DNA of 64,000 bases from Sphingomonas sp. QA11 (GCF_028473665.1 NZ_CP098774.1:1116001-1180000); one strand, 5' to 3'; shown: positions 37,308-46,592, counted from the first letter of the stretch. Translations and numbers: made by a program. The notes: a model not told the origin generated them from the sequence alone.

Positions 37308-38555
37308 ATGACAGCGCACAAGCGCGTCCTGCTCGCCAGCCTGATCGGCACCTCGGTCGAGTTCTACGATTTCTACATCTACGCGACCGCCGCCGCGCTG
37401 GTGTTCGGGCCGCTGTTCTTCCCGGCGGAGGACAAGGCGGCGCAATTGCTGCTGTCCTATGCCAGCTTCGGGCTTGCCTTCATCGCGCGGCCGGTGGGCG
37501 CGGCGATCTTCGGGCATTTCGGCGACCGGATCGGACGCAAGTCGACGCTGGTCGCCTCGCTGATGCTGATGGGCGGGTCGACCGTCGCGATCGCCTTCCT
37601 GCCGACCTATGCGCAGATCGGCTGGGTCGCGCCGCTGATCCTGTGCCTGCTGCGCTTCGGCCAGGGGCTTGGGCTGGGCGGCGAATGGGGCGGGGCGGCA
37701 TTGCTGGCGGTGGAGAATGCGCCGCCGGGCTGGCGCAACCGCTACGGCATGTTCCCGCCGCTCGGCGCGCCCGTCGGGTTCATCGCGGCGAACGGCTTCT
37801 TCCTGCTCCTCGGCGCCGCGCTGACTGATGCGCAGTTCCGTGACTGGGGCTGGCGGCTGCCCTTCCTGGCGAGCGCGGTGCTGGTCGCGCTCGGGCTGTG
37901 GGTTCGGTTGAAGCTGACCGAGACGCCGGCCTTTCTGGAGGCGGCGGCGCAGGAGAAACTGCCCAAGGTGCCCATCGTCGTGTTGTTCCGCGATCATCTG
38001 CGCCCGACCATGGCCGGTATCTTCGGCGTGGTGGCGTGCTTCGCGCTCTTCTATCTCGCGACCGCCTTCGCGCTTGGGTACGGCACCACCGTGCTTGGCC
38101 ATGGGCGGCAGGCCTTTCTCGCGATCGAGCTGGCCGCCATCCTGTTTCTCGCGCTGGGCGTGGTGGTGGCGAGCGTGCTGGCTGACAAGCGCGGGGCGAT
38201 GCCGATGCTGCGCTGGGGCTTTGCCGGTTGCGCGGTGGCTGGCTTGCTGATGGGGCCGATGCTTGGCGCCGTATCGCTGGCGATCGTCTTCCTGTGGCTT
38301 GCCTTCGCCCTGTTCGTGATGGGCTTCGCTTATGGCCCGCTCGGCGGCTGGCTGCCCGAATTGTTTCCGGCCGAGGTGCGCTACACCGGCGTGTCGATGA
38401 CCTTCAACATCGGCGGAATCCTGGGCGGGGCGATGGCGCCGATCGTTGCGTCCTGGCTGGCGGAAAAGGGTGGGCTCGACCTGGTCGGCGGATACCTGCT
38501 CGTGGCGGGATTGCTGAGCTTTGGCGGGCTGGCGTTGCTGCGCACGAGGCGCTGA
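37308..38555 (+). CDS. MHS-family MFS transporter
   Basis: The 415-residue 12-helix transporter of the metabolite:H+ symporter group (ShiA/ProP/KgtP-like) begins with the typical VLLASLIGTSVEFYDFYIYA. FGHFGDRIGRKSTLVASL is motif A, and RFGQGLGLGGEWGGAALL and LPELFPAEVRYTGVSM follow. The substrate is probably an organic acid or osmolyte. The start is set at the second ATG (MTAHKRV); a first ATG is at 37293. Confidence 0.9.
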   Translation: MTAHKRVLLASLIGTSVEFYDFYIYATAAALVFGPLFFPAEDKAAQLLLSYASFGLAFIARPVGAAIFGHFGDRIGRKSTLVASLMLMGGSTVAIAFLPTYAQIGWVAPLILCLLRFGQGLGLGGEWGGAALLAVENAPPGWRNRYGMFPPLGAPVGFIAANGFFLLLGAALTDAQFRDWGWRLPFLASAVLVALGLWVRLKLTETPAFLEAAAQEKLPKVPIVVLFRDHLRPTMAGIFGVVACFALFYLATAFALGYGTTVLGHGRQAFLAIELAAILFLALGVVVASVLADKRGAMPMLRWGFAGCAVAGLLMGPMLGAVSLAIVFLWLAFALFVMGFAYGPLGGWLPELFPAEVRYTGVSMTFNIGGILGGAMAPIVASWLAEKGGLDLVGGYLLVAGLLSFGGLALLRTRR

Positions 38556-38916
38556 GACCGCCATCGTCATGCTGCCGGCCGCGGCGATTCAACCTTGCCC
38601 GCCCCGCGCCTAGACCCTTGCGGGCGTATGATGCGAGGGCGTGCAAGTATCGTCGGAAGAAATACCGATACCCCTCGCGAAATTCGGCAAGTCGAACGGC
38701 TGAATTGGTGTTGGAAGGGTTCGAATATTGGCCACTATGGCGAGCGGCGCTGTCCTGAACAGCCGAAGTTTCCGTCGCTGGGCGGCGCACAGCCGTCAAG
38801 AAACGCCTGAATCCGCCTCCCTCGTCAATGGGTCGCGAAAATCAGCGATGACTTGCGATGGCCCCGTCCGCTTCCAACACCAATTCAGGCGGAGGCCCGC
38901 ACGGCATGGCTGGATA
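38556..38916. repeat. Intergenic region with a MITE-like inverted-repeat element
   Basis: Positions 38700-38717 and 38871-38888 are perfect 18-base inverted copies (CTGAATTGGTGTTGGAAG and complement) enclosing 153 bases without an open gene. The size and terminal inverted repeats resemble a miniature transposable element, but I see no clear target duplication. The rest of the 361-base gap (38556-38699) holds nothing I can name. Confidence 0.5.
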
Positions 38917-39456
38917 TCAGGCGCTCCGGCGCAGCAGGGTGATTTTCATCTTGCCGTGCGTGCGTTCGGCATCGGTCTCGAACCCGTCGACCGCGACCGT
39001 CTCGGTCTTGGCTGTCTCGATGCTGATCCAGGTCGCGTCGCTCACCCAGCCGAGCCGGTTGAGCCGGTCGAGCGCGACCATGCCGGCGCCGGTGCCATAG
39101 GGCGGGTCCATCAGGATCAGGTCGAGCGGCTGAGTCGCCGGCGGGAGCGCCAGCACGGATTGGGCGCGGATATCGGCTTTCGTGCCGAGCTTCGCGATAT
39201 TGGCCTTCAGCGCGTCGATCGCCGCCCGGTCCTGCTCGACGAAGATGCACGATCCGGCGCCGCGCGACAGCGCCTCGAGCCCGAGCGCGCCCGAGCCGGC
39301 GAAGAGATCGGCGACGGCCAGCCCCTCGAAGCTGCCGAGGCGGCTGGTCAGCATGGAGAACAGTGCCTCGCGCGTGCGGTCGGCGGTGGGGCGGGTGGCG
39401 TCGCCCTTTGGGGCGATGATGGGGCGGCCGCGCCATTGGCCGGCGATGATGCGCAT
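38917..39456 (-). CDS. rsmD: 16S rRNA (guanine966-N2)-methyltransferase
   Basis: This 179-residue SAM methyltransferase modifies G966 of 16S rRNA. The N-terminus MRIIAGQWRGRPI with TRPTADRTREALFSML is diagnostic. SAM motif I is VADLFAGSGALGLEALSRGA and the catalytic motif IV is LILMDPPYGTG. It follows the RluB-like gene by three bases, a classic pairing. Confidence 0.95.
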   Translation of the reverse strand: MRIIAGQWRGRPIIAPKGDATRPTADRTREALFSMLTSRLGSFEGLAVADLFAGSGALGLEALSRGAGSCIFVEQDRAAIDALKANIAKLGTKADIRAQSVLALPPATQPLDLILMDPPYGTGAGMVALDRLNRLGWVSDATWISIETAKTETVAVDGFETDAERTHGKMKITLLRRSA

Positions 39457-39459
39457 GAT

Positions 39460-40800
39460 TTATTTCCGGGTGCGGGGCTTGGGCTTGGGTTTCGCCCAAC
39501 CGGTTTTGGAACGGGGCTTTCCGGCGGGCTTGGCCGGGCGGGCGTCGGAGGGAGCATCCTCACGCGTGGGACGCGGGGTCTTGGCGCGGACGTTGCGGCC
39601 GAGCTCCGGGTTGAAGACTCGGGCCGGGCGGCTCTCGGCCTGAGGGGCGGCCTTGCCGTCTGCCTTTGGCTTCGCGTCGTAGAAACGCTTGGGCTTCGCG
39701 CCCGCGGGGGCCGGGCGGGCGGCGCGTTCCTCCGCCGGGCGGCTGTCGCGCGGGGACCAGGTCGATGCCTTGTCGCCGTCGCGCGGCGCGCGGCGGGCCG
39801 GGCGGACGTCGAAGGCGGCGCGATCGGCCCTTGCCGCATCCTCGCGGGTTATGCGCGCCGCCGGGCGGACCGCACGTTTCGGGGCCTCCTGCGCCACCCG
39901 CGCATCGCGGGCGGCGGCGGGCCGCTCCTCGTGGCGCGGCGGGGCGGCCCGACGTTGCGGCGCGACGCCGCGAGGCTGTTTCGGACGGACCTCCGCCACC
40001 GGGGCGGGCGCCGGCGCGCGGCGCTTGAGCTCAGGCGGCGTGTATTCGGGCGTGATGTTCTTGGTCGGGTTCTTGCGGAAGGCGATGACGTCGACCTGGC
40101 GCACCTCGCCGACCTCGCCCACCGGCAGGTCGCCCAGCACGAACGGGCCGTAGCGGGTGCGGATCAGGCGGGAGACGCGCAGGCCGAGATATTCGAGGAC
40201 CCGGCGGACCTCGCGGTTCTTGCCCTCGGTCAGGATCATCTCGATCCAGACGTTCGCGCCGGTGCGGCGTTCGAGATTGGCGTTGATCGATCCGTAGCGC
40301 ACGCCTTCGATCTCGACGCCGTGGATCAGTTCCTCGAGCTGCGCCTGGGTCACCATGCCATAGGCACGGGCACGATAGGCGCGTTCGACGCCGGTCGCGG
40401 GCAATTCGAGCTGGCGCTTCAGCTCGCCATCGGTGGTGAGGAGCAGCAGCCCCTCGGTGTTGAGATCGAGCCGGCCGACGGGGACGAGGCGGGGCAGGTC
40501 TCTGGGCAGCCTGTCATAGATGGTCGGGCGCCCGCCGGGATCGCGCTCGGTGACGAGCAGGCCGTTGGGCTTGTGATAGAGGAACAGCCGCGCCGGGGCT
40601 GCGGCCTGGACCGGGTTGCCGTCGACCGTCACGCCGTGGAGCGAGGTGAGGATGGTCGCCGGCGTATCGATGACGGTGCCGTTGAGCGCGACGCGCCCTT
40701 CGGCGATCATGCGTTCGACTTCGCGGCGCGATGCGACGCCCGCGCGGGCGAGCAGCTTGGCGATCCGCTGCTGCTCCCTGGATTCTCTGAAAATGGACAC
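39460..40800 (-). CDS. rluB: RluB-type 23S rRNA pseudouridine synthase with long basic tail
   Basis: The 446-residue protein has an N-terminal S4 domain (RIAKLLARAGVASRREVERM, residues 10-60) and an RsuA/RluB catalytic domain (LFLYHKPNGLLVTERDP, then GRLDLNTEGLLLLTTDGEL with catalytic Asp, EGKNREVRRVLEYLGL). The final ~175 residues are low-complexity Pro/Ala/Arg/Lys, strongly basic and likely disordered RNA-binding. The start is GTG (complement of 40798-40800), since family homology begins there. It should modify helix 89 of 23S rRNA (U2605 in E. coli). Confidence 0.88.
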   Translation of the reverse strand: MSIFRESREQQRIAKLLARAGVASRREVERMIAEGRVALNGTVIDTPATILTSLHGVTVDGNPVQAAAPARLFLYHKPNGLLVTERDPGGRPTIYDRLPRDLPRLVPVGRLDLNTEGLLLLTTDGELKRQLELPATGVERAYRARAYGMVTQAQLEELIHGVEIEGVRYGSINANLERRTGANVWIEMILTEGKNREVRRVLEYLGLRVSRLIRTRYGPFVLGDLPVGEVGEVRQVDVIAFRKNPTKNITPEYTPPELKRRAPAPAPVAEVRPKQPRGVAPQRRAAPPRHEERPAAARDARVAQEAPKRAVRPAARITREDAARADRAAFDVRPARRAPRDGDKASTWSPRDSRPAEERAARPAPAGAKPKRFYDAKPKADGKAAPQAESRPARVFNPELGRNVRAKTPRPTREDAPSDARPAKPAGKPRSKTGWAKPKPKPRTRK

Positions 40801-40944
40801 AGGCGCGCTGATACCCCTTTTCTTCGCGACGACATGAAAAAAATGTTGCGGCCTATCTCGTAGCCGCGCGTTAAGGGACGGATGCGTAACAAGGCCGGGG
40901 GAAGATGCTTCCCGCGGCCCAGTAACAAAGGCGGGTACCGGACC

Positions 40945-41376
40945 ATGCTGTTCGGCAGGAAGAAACGGCAGATTTGCAGGTTGCTGATCGTCGAGGACGA
41001 ACCGCTGGTCGCGTTCGATACGGAACATTTCCTGCGCGAGGCTGAATTTGAGATCGTCGCGACCGTCGACCGCGTCGCCACCGCGCTCGAGGTGATTCGT
41101 ACCGAAAGGGAGCTCGACCTTGTGCTGGTCGACATCAGCCTGGCGGATGGCAGCGGTTTCGACGTGGCGCATGCGGCGCACGGCGCTAGTATTCCGGTGC
41201 TGTTCGTGACCGGCGCCTGCCCGGAAGGCGCGCGCGACGTGGCGGCCGGTTGCCTGTCCAAACCCTATGCCCAGCGCGACCTGCTGGCGGCGATCGACGC
41301 GATCGAGGCAGTGATCGTGGGCAAGAAGCCCAGGCGTCTGCCGGATGGGTTCAGCCTGTTCGACAAGGCTGCTTGA
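40945..41376 (+). CDS. Response regulator receiver protein
   Basis: The 143-residue product is one receiver domain: LLIVEDEPLVAFDTEHFL (acidic pair), phosphoacceptor Asp in LVLVDISLADGSGFD, VLFVTGACP and LSKPYAQRDLLAAI with the conserved Lys. A short basic tail ends it. The Lys/Arg-rich start MLFGRKKRQ is chosen over an upstream ATG (40882) that would add an unrelated Arg-rich leader. No kinase is adjacent. Confidence 0.88.
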   Translation: MLFGRKKRQICRLLIVEDEPLVAFDTEHFLREAEFEIVATVDRVATALEVIRTERELDLVLVDISLADGSGFDVAHAAHGASIPVLFVTGACPEGARDVAAGCLSKPYAQRDLLAAIDAIEAVIVGKKPRRLPDGFSLFDKAA

Positions 41377-41427
41377 TTCAAGTCGCCCTTGCTCCGCGGT
41401 ACAGGCGCATCGGGAGGGACAGGGGAA

Positions 41428-42567
41428 TCAGAGGCGGGCTTCGACCTGGTCGTGGAAAGCGCGGATGCCGGTTTCAAGCGTGCCGAGCGTGACCCGCTCG
41501 ATGGCGCCCGAGGCAAGCCCCTCCTGGCCGAGCGCGGCGGCCCGGAAGTCCTCGGACGCGAAGACGCCGCCATCGAGAAGGTTCCAGCTCTTCTCCCAGT
41601 GCGCCAGCGCCTTCTCGGTCGTTGGCGCCTCGGGAATCAGCATGAAATCCTCGACCAGCACGCGGCCCTCGGACTGGGGCATCAGCACCATCAGGTTCAT
41701 ATAGTCCGGGCTGACGATCAGCACCGTGCCGGGGAACATCTGATAGGTATAGGTGATCGCGGAGCGCAACGTCGGCCAGTCCTCGGCCGAGCAGGCGGCA
41801 AGCGCAGCCTCGCGACCCACGGCGGAGCGCTGGTGCGGTCCGATATGGTCGCCCGTCGAGACGCCGTCCTTGAAGAAGGGGCCGATCGTCTGCGCGTGCA
41901 GCCGCTGGACATGATAGCTTTCGAGGAAAGCGTCCATGATCAGCTTCCAGTTCGCGGGCACGTCATGAGTCCGCCTGCGGAAGAGATGCTGGCCGGCCAT
42001 GTCGAACGCGTCGAAATCATGGCCGAGCGCTTCGGCTTCGGCGAAGTCGGCGCTGTCGTCGAACGCGAACCAGATCAGGCCGCCGGCCTCGCGGGTCGGC
42101 AGGCGCTTCAGGCCGAAGCCGCTCTTGTCGAGGCCGGGGAAGCTGTCCGGGCGGGGAAGGCCAGCCAGCGCGCCGTCGAGCGTATAGCTCCAGGCGTGAT
42201 AGGGGCAGATCAGGCGCGGCGCGCAGACCGGCTCGCTGCCCTCGACCAGACGGGTGCCGCGATGCTGGCAGACATTGAGGAAGACCTGGGCCCTTCCTTC
42301 CTTGTCGCGGGTGATGAGCAGCGGCTTGCCGAACCCGTCATGCGGCACGGCCATGTTGTTCTGCGGCAGCAGCGCGGACGGGGCGATGACCAGCGGGACG
42401 CGGGAGAAGATCCGGGCCTGTTCGGCTTCATGTCTCTTCGGGGCGGTATAGGCCGAGGCGTCGACATGGGTGATCCCCATGTTCGGCCGCGTGCCGCCGG
42501 CCGCGAGCTGCGCGGCGAGCGCAAGCTGGCCGGGGGTGGGCACTGCAATCTTCGCGGGCGCGTTCAT
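41428..42567 (-). CDS. Rieske-type aromatic ring-hydroxylating oxygenase, alpha subunit
   Basis: The 379-residue protein has the Rieske [2Fe-2S] motif CQHRGTRL-16-CPYHAW (about residues 95-120) and a C-terminal catalytic domain with the iron ligands in MDAFLESYHVQRLHAQTI. No ferredoxin, reductase or beta subunit is adjacent, so it relies on unlinked electron donors. Substrate unknown; in sphingomonads such lone alphas are common. Divergent from ampG, with 64 bases between starts. Confidence 0.88.
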   Translation of the reverse strand: MNAPAKIAVPTPGQLALAAQLAAGGTRPNMGITHVDASAYTAPKRHEAEQARIFSRVPLVIAPSALLPQNNMAVPHDGFGKPLLITRDKEGRAQVFLNVCQHRGTRLVEGSEPVCAPRLICPYHAWSYTLDGALAGLPRPDSFPGLDKSGFGLKRLPTREAGGLIWFAFDDSADFAEAEALGHDFDAFDMAGQHLFRRRTHDVPANWKLIMDAFLESYHVQRLHAQTIGPFFKDGVSTGDHIGPHQRSAVGREAALAACSAEDWPTLRSAITYTYQMFPGTVLIVSPDYMNLMVLMPQSEGRVLVEDFMLIPEAPTTEKALAHWEKSWNLLDGGVFASEDFRAAALGQEGLASGAIERVTLGTLETGIRAFHDQVEARL

Positions 42568-42631
42568 CTCGCTTCCTCTCCCGATTTTAGACGCTAGTGT
42601 CTGCCGGATAAGGCCGGGGAGCAAGAGCGGG

Positions 42632-43963
42632 ATGAGCGAACTGGAAATCGAGCGGCCGGGGACGTGGTGGGACGGCATCCGTCCCTATGTCGAAAAGGCT
42701 CCGCTGGCGGCGCTGGCGCTCGGCATCTCGTCCGGCTTTCCGTTCGCGATGATTGGCGCGACGCTGACGACGCGGCTCGCGCAGGACGGGATCGACAAGA
42801 AGACGGTGACGGCGTTCAGCCTGGCCTTCCTCGTCTACAACCTCAAATGGATATGGGCCTGGGCGGTCGACGGGGTGAAGCTGCCGATCATCGGCCGACT
42901 GGGGCAGCGCGTGTCCTGGCTGATCCTGGCCGGCATATTGGTGATGGCGGCGGTCGCCAATCTCGCGCTGATCGACCCGAAGGCGGATATCATGGCGGCG
43001 GCGATCGCCGCGATCCTGGTGGGGGCGGCGGGCGCCACCTTCGATATCGTGATCGACGCCTATCGCATCGAAATCCTGGAACCGCGCCAGCTCGGCGTCG
43101 GCTCCGGCATGTCGCAATATGGCTGGCGCATCGGGTCGGCGGGTGCCGGCGCGCTGGCGCTGGTGATCGCGGCGCGGGGCGGGTGGGAATGGGCCTATCT
43201 CGCCTGCGCCATGCTGGCGCTGCCGGCGATGCTGGCGGGGCTGATCGTCGGCGAGCCTGCGCGCCATCAACAGGTCGCCGTGCGGCGCGGTCTCGGCGCG
43301 ATGCTCGCCTCGATCTGGGGTCCGTTCGCGCAATTCTTCACGCGCGAGGGCGCGGCGATCGTGCTGGCGTTCATCCTGATCCACAAGGTCGGCGATACAC
43401 TGGCGAACCTCACCTTCCGCTTGCTGTTCGACGATCTCAAATTCACCAATGACGAAATCGCGTTCTACGACGTGGGCATCGGATTCTGGGCCTATCTGAT
43501 CGGTATCTTCGTCGGCGGCGTGCTTTACGCCAAGATGGGGATGAAGCGATCGGTACTGCTGGCATTGGTGCTGATGGCGGTGTCGAACCTGAGCTTCGCG
43601 GCGCTCGCCCAGGCGGGGCATTCGAACATCGGCATGGCGGGCGCGATCGGCTTCGAGAATTTCTCGAGCGGCTTCGGCGGCGTCGCTGTGGTCGCCTATT
43701 TCTCGGCGCTGACGGACCTGCGTTTCACCGCCGCGCAATATGCGCTGATCTCCGCCGCGGCGAGCATCGTCGGGCGGTTCGTGACCGGCACCACGGCTGG
43801 CGGGCTGATCGAGACCTTCGGTTATGTAAACTTCTACCTGCTTACCACGGTGATCGCGCTGCCTGGCGTCTTCCTGTTCTGGTGGATGATCCGGACTGGC
43901 CTGGTCGACCGGTCGATCGGCAGCGCCGGCGGTGGCGAGGAGCCGGAGTCGCCAACCCAATGA
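42632..43963 (+). CDS. ampG: AmpG-like muropeptide/sugar permease
   Basis: The 443-residue MFS protein of the AmpG group imports anhydro-muropeptides for peptidoglycan recycling. YVEKAPLAALALGISSGFPFAMIGATLTTRLA at the N-terminus, the KWIWAWAVDGVKLPIIGRLGQRVSW loop and GMSQYGWRIGSAGAGALALV are family patterns. The start MSELEIERP is set by GGGGAGCAAG upstream. Its TGA overlaps the next gene's ATG. Confidence 0.88.
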   Translation: MSELEIERPGTWWDGIRPYVEKAPLAALALGISSGFPFAMIGATLTTRLAQDGIDKKTVTAFSLAFLVYNLKWIWAWAVDGVKLPIIGRLGQRVSWLILAGILVMAAVANLALIDPKADIMAAAIAAILVGAAGATFDIVIDAYRIEILEPRQLGVGSGMSQYGWRIGSAGAGALALVIAARGGWEWAYLACAMLALPAMLAGLIVGEPARHQQVAVRRGLGAMLASIWGPFAQFFTREGAAIVLAFILIHKVGDTLANLTFRLLFDDLKFTNDEIAFYDVGIGFWAYLIGIFVGGVLYAKMGMKRSVLLALVLMAVSNLSFAALAQAGHSNIGMAGAIGFENFSSGFGGVAVVAYFSALTDLRFTAAQYALISAAASIVGRFVTGTTAGGLIETFGYVNFYLLTTVIALPGVFLFWWMIRTGLVDRSIGSAGGGEEPESPTQ

Positions 43964-44709
43964 TCGTCTATCTCGCGATCCTGGCGATCCAGGTGATGCT
44001 GGTCATCGATGTGATCCGCAACGGGCGCAACCAGTTGTGGATCATGGCGCTGATGTTCCTGCCGGGGCCCAGCACGATCGCCTATCTGGTGATCGAGGTC
44101 TATCCGCGGCTACGCGGTAACCGGCATGTGCGCACCGCCCGGGCGAAAGCGGTCGCGGCGATCGACCCCGAGCGCGAGGTGCGAGCGGCACGCGACGCGC
44201 TGGATCTTGCCGATACCGCTGCCAACCGCATCAGGCTGGCCGACGCGCTGACCAGGCTCGGGCGCTATGGCGAGGCGCTCCCGCTGCTGCGCGAGGCAAT
44301 CGAGCGCGGACCGGCGGATATGCGGACGGGCGAGAAACTGGCCCGTGCCCTGTTCGAGACGGGCGACGCGGCGGAGGCGCTGGCGACGCTCGACAGGAAC
44401 GATCCGGCGAGCGCCCAGAGCGATCGCGACCGGCAGGGCCTGCTTCGCGCGCGTATCCTGGAAGCGCTCGGGCGCAAGGAGGAGGCGATGGTGCTCTACG
44501 CCGACCTCGTCACGCGCCTGCCCGGCGAGGAGGGGCGGTGCCGCTATGCCGCGCTCCTGCTCGACCAGGGGTGGGACAAGAAGGCGCGCACCGTGCTTGA
44601 AGAGGTGGAGGCAAGGATGAAGCGGCTCGACCGGCAGCAGCGGGCGGCAGAGGCCGACATGTATCGCTGGGCGATCGACCGGCTGGGCGAATTGCGCACC
44701 GCGCGCTGA
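43960..44709 (+). CDS. Membrane-anchored TPR protein with PLDc_N-like N-terminus
   Basis: The 249-residue protein begins with two membrane helices (about 2-20 and 30-50; RNGRNQLWIMALMFLPGPSTIAYLVIEVYP) that resemble the N-terminal phospholipase-D nuclease-type module. A TPR domain (about 70-230: RYGEALPLLREAIERG, GDAAEALATLDRND, GRKEEAMVLYADLVTRLP) follows. It is coupled to ampG through ATGA. A scaffold role is inferred only from the domains. Confidence 0.8.
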   Translation: MIVYLAILAIQVMLVIDVIRNGRNQLWIMALMFLPGPSTIAYLVIEVYPRLRGNRHVRTARAKAVAAIDPEREVRAARDALDLADTAANRIRLADALTRLGRYGEALPLLREAIERGPADMRTGEKLARALFETGDAAEALATLDRNDPASAQSDRDRQGLLRARILEALGRKEEAMVLYADLVTRLPGEEGRCRYAALLLDQGWDKKARTVLEEVEARMKRLDRQQRAAEADMYRWAIDRLGELRTAR

Positions 44710-44716
44710 ACTGAAC

Positions 44717-45151
44717 TCACACGGAGATCGGGCGCCCGGCATCGGCAAAAGCGGCGGCGAGGGCGGTCGCGCTGGCGAGCACGCCGTCGATGCGGCGGAC
44801 GCCGAGCAGGTCGGCGAGCAGCAATCGGGCTATCTCTGGCGCTGTCTCGGCGCGGGCGAGGACGGTCAGCACGGCGCTTTCCGCCGCGGTCATGCGCATG
44901 CAGCAGCAGGGCGCGATCGAGATGTGCCCGTTCGCGCTGGTCGCGAGATCGGCCATCAGCGCGCGCATCAGGATGAGCGGGCGGCGAAAACCCTCTCCGA
45001 AACCGTTGAGCATGGCATGCGCCGCATGAGCATCCGCCAGGCCGTGCGCACCGATCCGCCGGATCGCGAACAGCGCCAGCCGTCCGTTGGGGCAAAGCGG
45101 CATGGTATGCGGCAACATCTGCGCGGGGGCGGGGGCTGGGGTGACCGTCAT
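44717..45151 (-). CDS. DUF6628 family protein (Cys-rich motif)
   Basis: The 144-residue helical protein has RIGAHGLADAHAAHAMLNGFGEGFRRPL, the triple-Cys segment IAPCCCMRMTAAE and ARLLLADLLGVR at the C-terminus. I believe it is DUF6628, a family confined to sphingomonads and relatives, of unknown function. The start is the ATG at 45151. A palindrome lying over its likely -35 (45195-45217) suggests iron- or metal-dependent control, and the CCC motif could bind a metal or cluster; both points are inference. Confidence 0.75.
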   Translation of the reverse strand: MTVTPAPAPAQMLPHTMPLCPNGRLALFAIRRIGAHGLADAHAAHAMLNGFGEGFRRPLILMRALMADLATSANGHISIAPCCCMRMTAAESAVLTVLARAETAPEIARLLLADLLGVRRIDGVLASATALAAAFADAGRPISV

Positions 45152-45194
45152 GATACGCGACTCCGTCTGCTGGAAGTGCAGGGTCGCTTTTAGG

Positions 45195-45217
45195 TTATTG
45201 CAAGTCAATAGCAATAA
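45195..45217 (-). promoter_or_regulatory. Fur-box-like palindrome upstream of DUF6628
   Basis: TTATTGC (45195-45201) and GCAATAA (45211-45217) form a perfect 7-bp inverted repeat with a nine-base spacer, AT-rich against a GC-rich background. On the minus strand the spacer includes TTGACT, a good -35 hexamer. Fur-type boxes of alphaproteobacteria have similar TTGC/GCAA-rich ends. Confidence 0.45.
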
Positions 45218-45221
45218 GAAG

Positions 45222-46559
45222 TCAGTCTGGCGCTTCATCGTTTGCGGCGAGCACTTCACCCGCAAGATAGAGCGAGCCGAGGACCAGGATGATCGGCGGC
45301 TCGGCCGGATCGGCTGCGGCGGTAATGTCAGCGAGGGCTGACGGTACGTCGGTCGCCGTGTTCGCGGCGATGTGTAGACCGCGCGCGATCGCAACCAAAG
45401 CCTCGGGGCTGTGATGCTCATGGCTGGGTACCGGAACCGCATGCAGGGTGGTGGCGAGATCGGCGAAGGGGGCGAGCAGCCCGGCGGGATCCTTGTTGGA
45501 TAACATGCCGAGGATGAGGTGCACCTCGCTTCGGCCGGTGCCGGGAAAGGCGATCTGGCGCAGCGTCGCGGCGACCGTCGCGGCGGCGGCGGGATTGTGG
45601 CCGCCGTCAAGCCACAGCTCGCTCCCAGCGGGCAACAGGTCGGCGAGCGGGCCCTTGCCGAGCCGCTGCATGCGGGCCGGCCAGCGGGCTGTTCCGGCGG
45701 CCGTGCGCAATGCCTCCGGCGGGATGGCCAGCCGGTCCTGATGGCGGAGCATCGCGATGGCGAGGGCGAGATTCTCCGGCTGGTGCGGGCCAGCAAGGTT
45801 GGGCAGGGGAGTCTCGATACGGCCGGCAGCGTCCCGATAGACGAGCTTGCTGTCGTCGGCGGAGAAGAACCAGGCGTCCCCGGCAGCGGATATGCGCGCC
45901 CGCGCGACGCGCGCCACCGTCTCTACACGATCCGCGACGGACGCGGGATAGCGCATGGTGACGAGGGGGATGCCCTGCTTCGCGATGCCGGCCTTCTCAC
46001 CAGCGATCTCCTCGGCGGTATCGCCGAGGAAGCTCTGATGATCGATGCCAAGTTGGGCGATGCCGGTGACGAGTGGGCGGGCAATGACGTTGGTCGCGTC
46101 GAGCCGGCCGCCCAGGCCGACCTCGACAATGCAGGCGTCGGCGGGGGTGCGCGAGAAGGCCAGGAAGGCGGCGGCGGTAGTGACTTCGAAGAAGCTCGCG
46201 CCGATATCGCCTGCGATATCGAGTACTTCCTTGAGCAGGGCGGCGAGGGCGTCGTCCTGAATCAGGCTGCCGGCGATGCGGATTCGCTCGTTGAAGCGGA
46301 CGAGATGCGGGCTGGTATAGACATGCGCGGTGAGGCCGGCAGCCTCGATCGCAGAGCGGAGAAAGGCGCAGGTCGAGCCTTTGCCGTTGGTGCCGGCGAC
46401 ATGGAGGACCGGCGGCAGGCTGTCCTGCGGGTTACCGAGACGAGCAAGTAGCGCCGTGATGCGCTCAAGGCCAAGGATGTCGGCACCGGGGGAGAGCGAC
46501 CAGAGGCGGTCGAGCTGGTGCTGGACGGCGGGTGAGGCAGAGGTGGCGAAGTCAGGCAT
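45222..46559 (-). CDS. folC: Folylpolyglutamate synthase / dihydrofolate synthase
   Basis: The 445-residue cytosolic Mur-ligase-fold enzyme has the ATP loop VAGTNGKGST (about 54-63), the partner loops TSPHLVRFNERI and VEVGLGGRLDATNVI, and ITGIAQLGIDHQSFLGDT-like segments. The C-terminal ligase part has ELWLDGGHNPAAA. It adds glutamate to dihydropteroate and folates. It follows accD on the same strand, with a palindromic element between. Confidence 0.94.
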   Translation of the reverse strand: MPDFATSASPAVQHQLDRLWSLSPGADILGLERITALLARLGNPQDSLPPVLHVAGTNGKGSTCAFLRSAIEAAGLTAHVYTSPHLVRFNERIRIAGSLIQDDALAALLKEVLDIAGDIGASFFEVTTAAAFLAFSRTPADACIVEVGLGGRLDATNVIARPLVTGIAQLGIDHQSFLGDTAEEIAGEKAGIAKQGIPLVTMRYPASVADRVETVARVARARISAAGDAWFFSADDSKLVYRDAAGRIETPLPNLAGPHQPENLALAIAMLRHQDRLAIPPEALRTAAGTARWPARMQRLGKGPLADLLPAGSELWLDGGHNPAAAATVAATLRQIAFPGTGRSEVHLILGMLSNKDPAGLLAPFADLATTLHAVPVPSHEHHSPEALVAIARGLHIAANTATDVPSALADITAAADPAEPPIILVLGSLYLAGEVLAANDEAPD

Positions 46560-46592
46560 CAGGCATGCACCTTCGTGAGGGGGATGCCACTC

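Noticed and set aside
37251..38570. A 439-codon minus-strand frame
   Set aside because: It mirrors the MHS transporter gene and is a Gln/Arg/His-rich shadow with no domain pattern.
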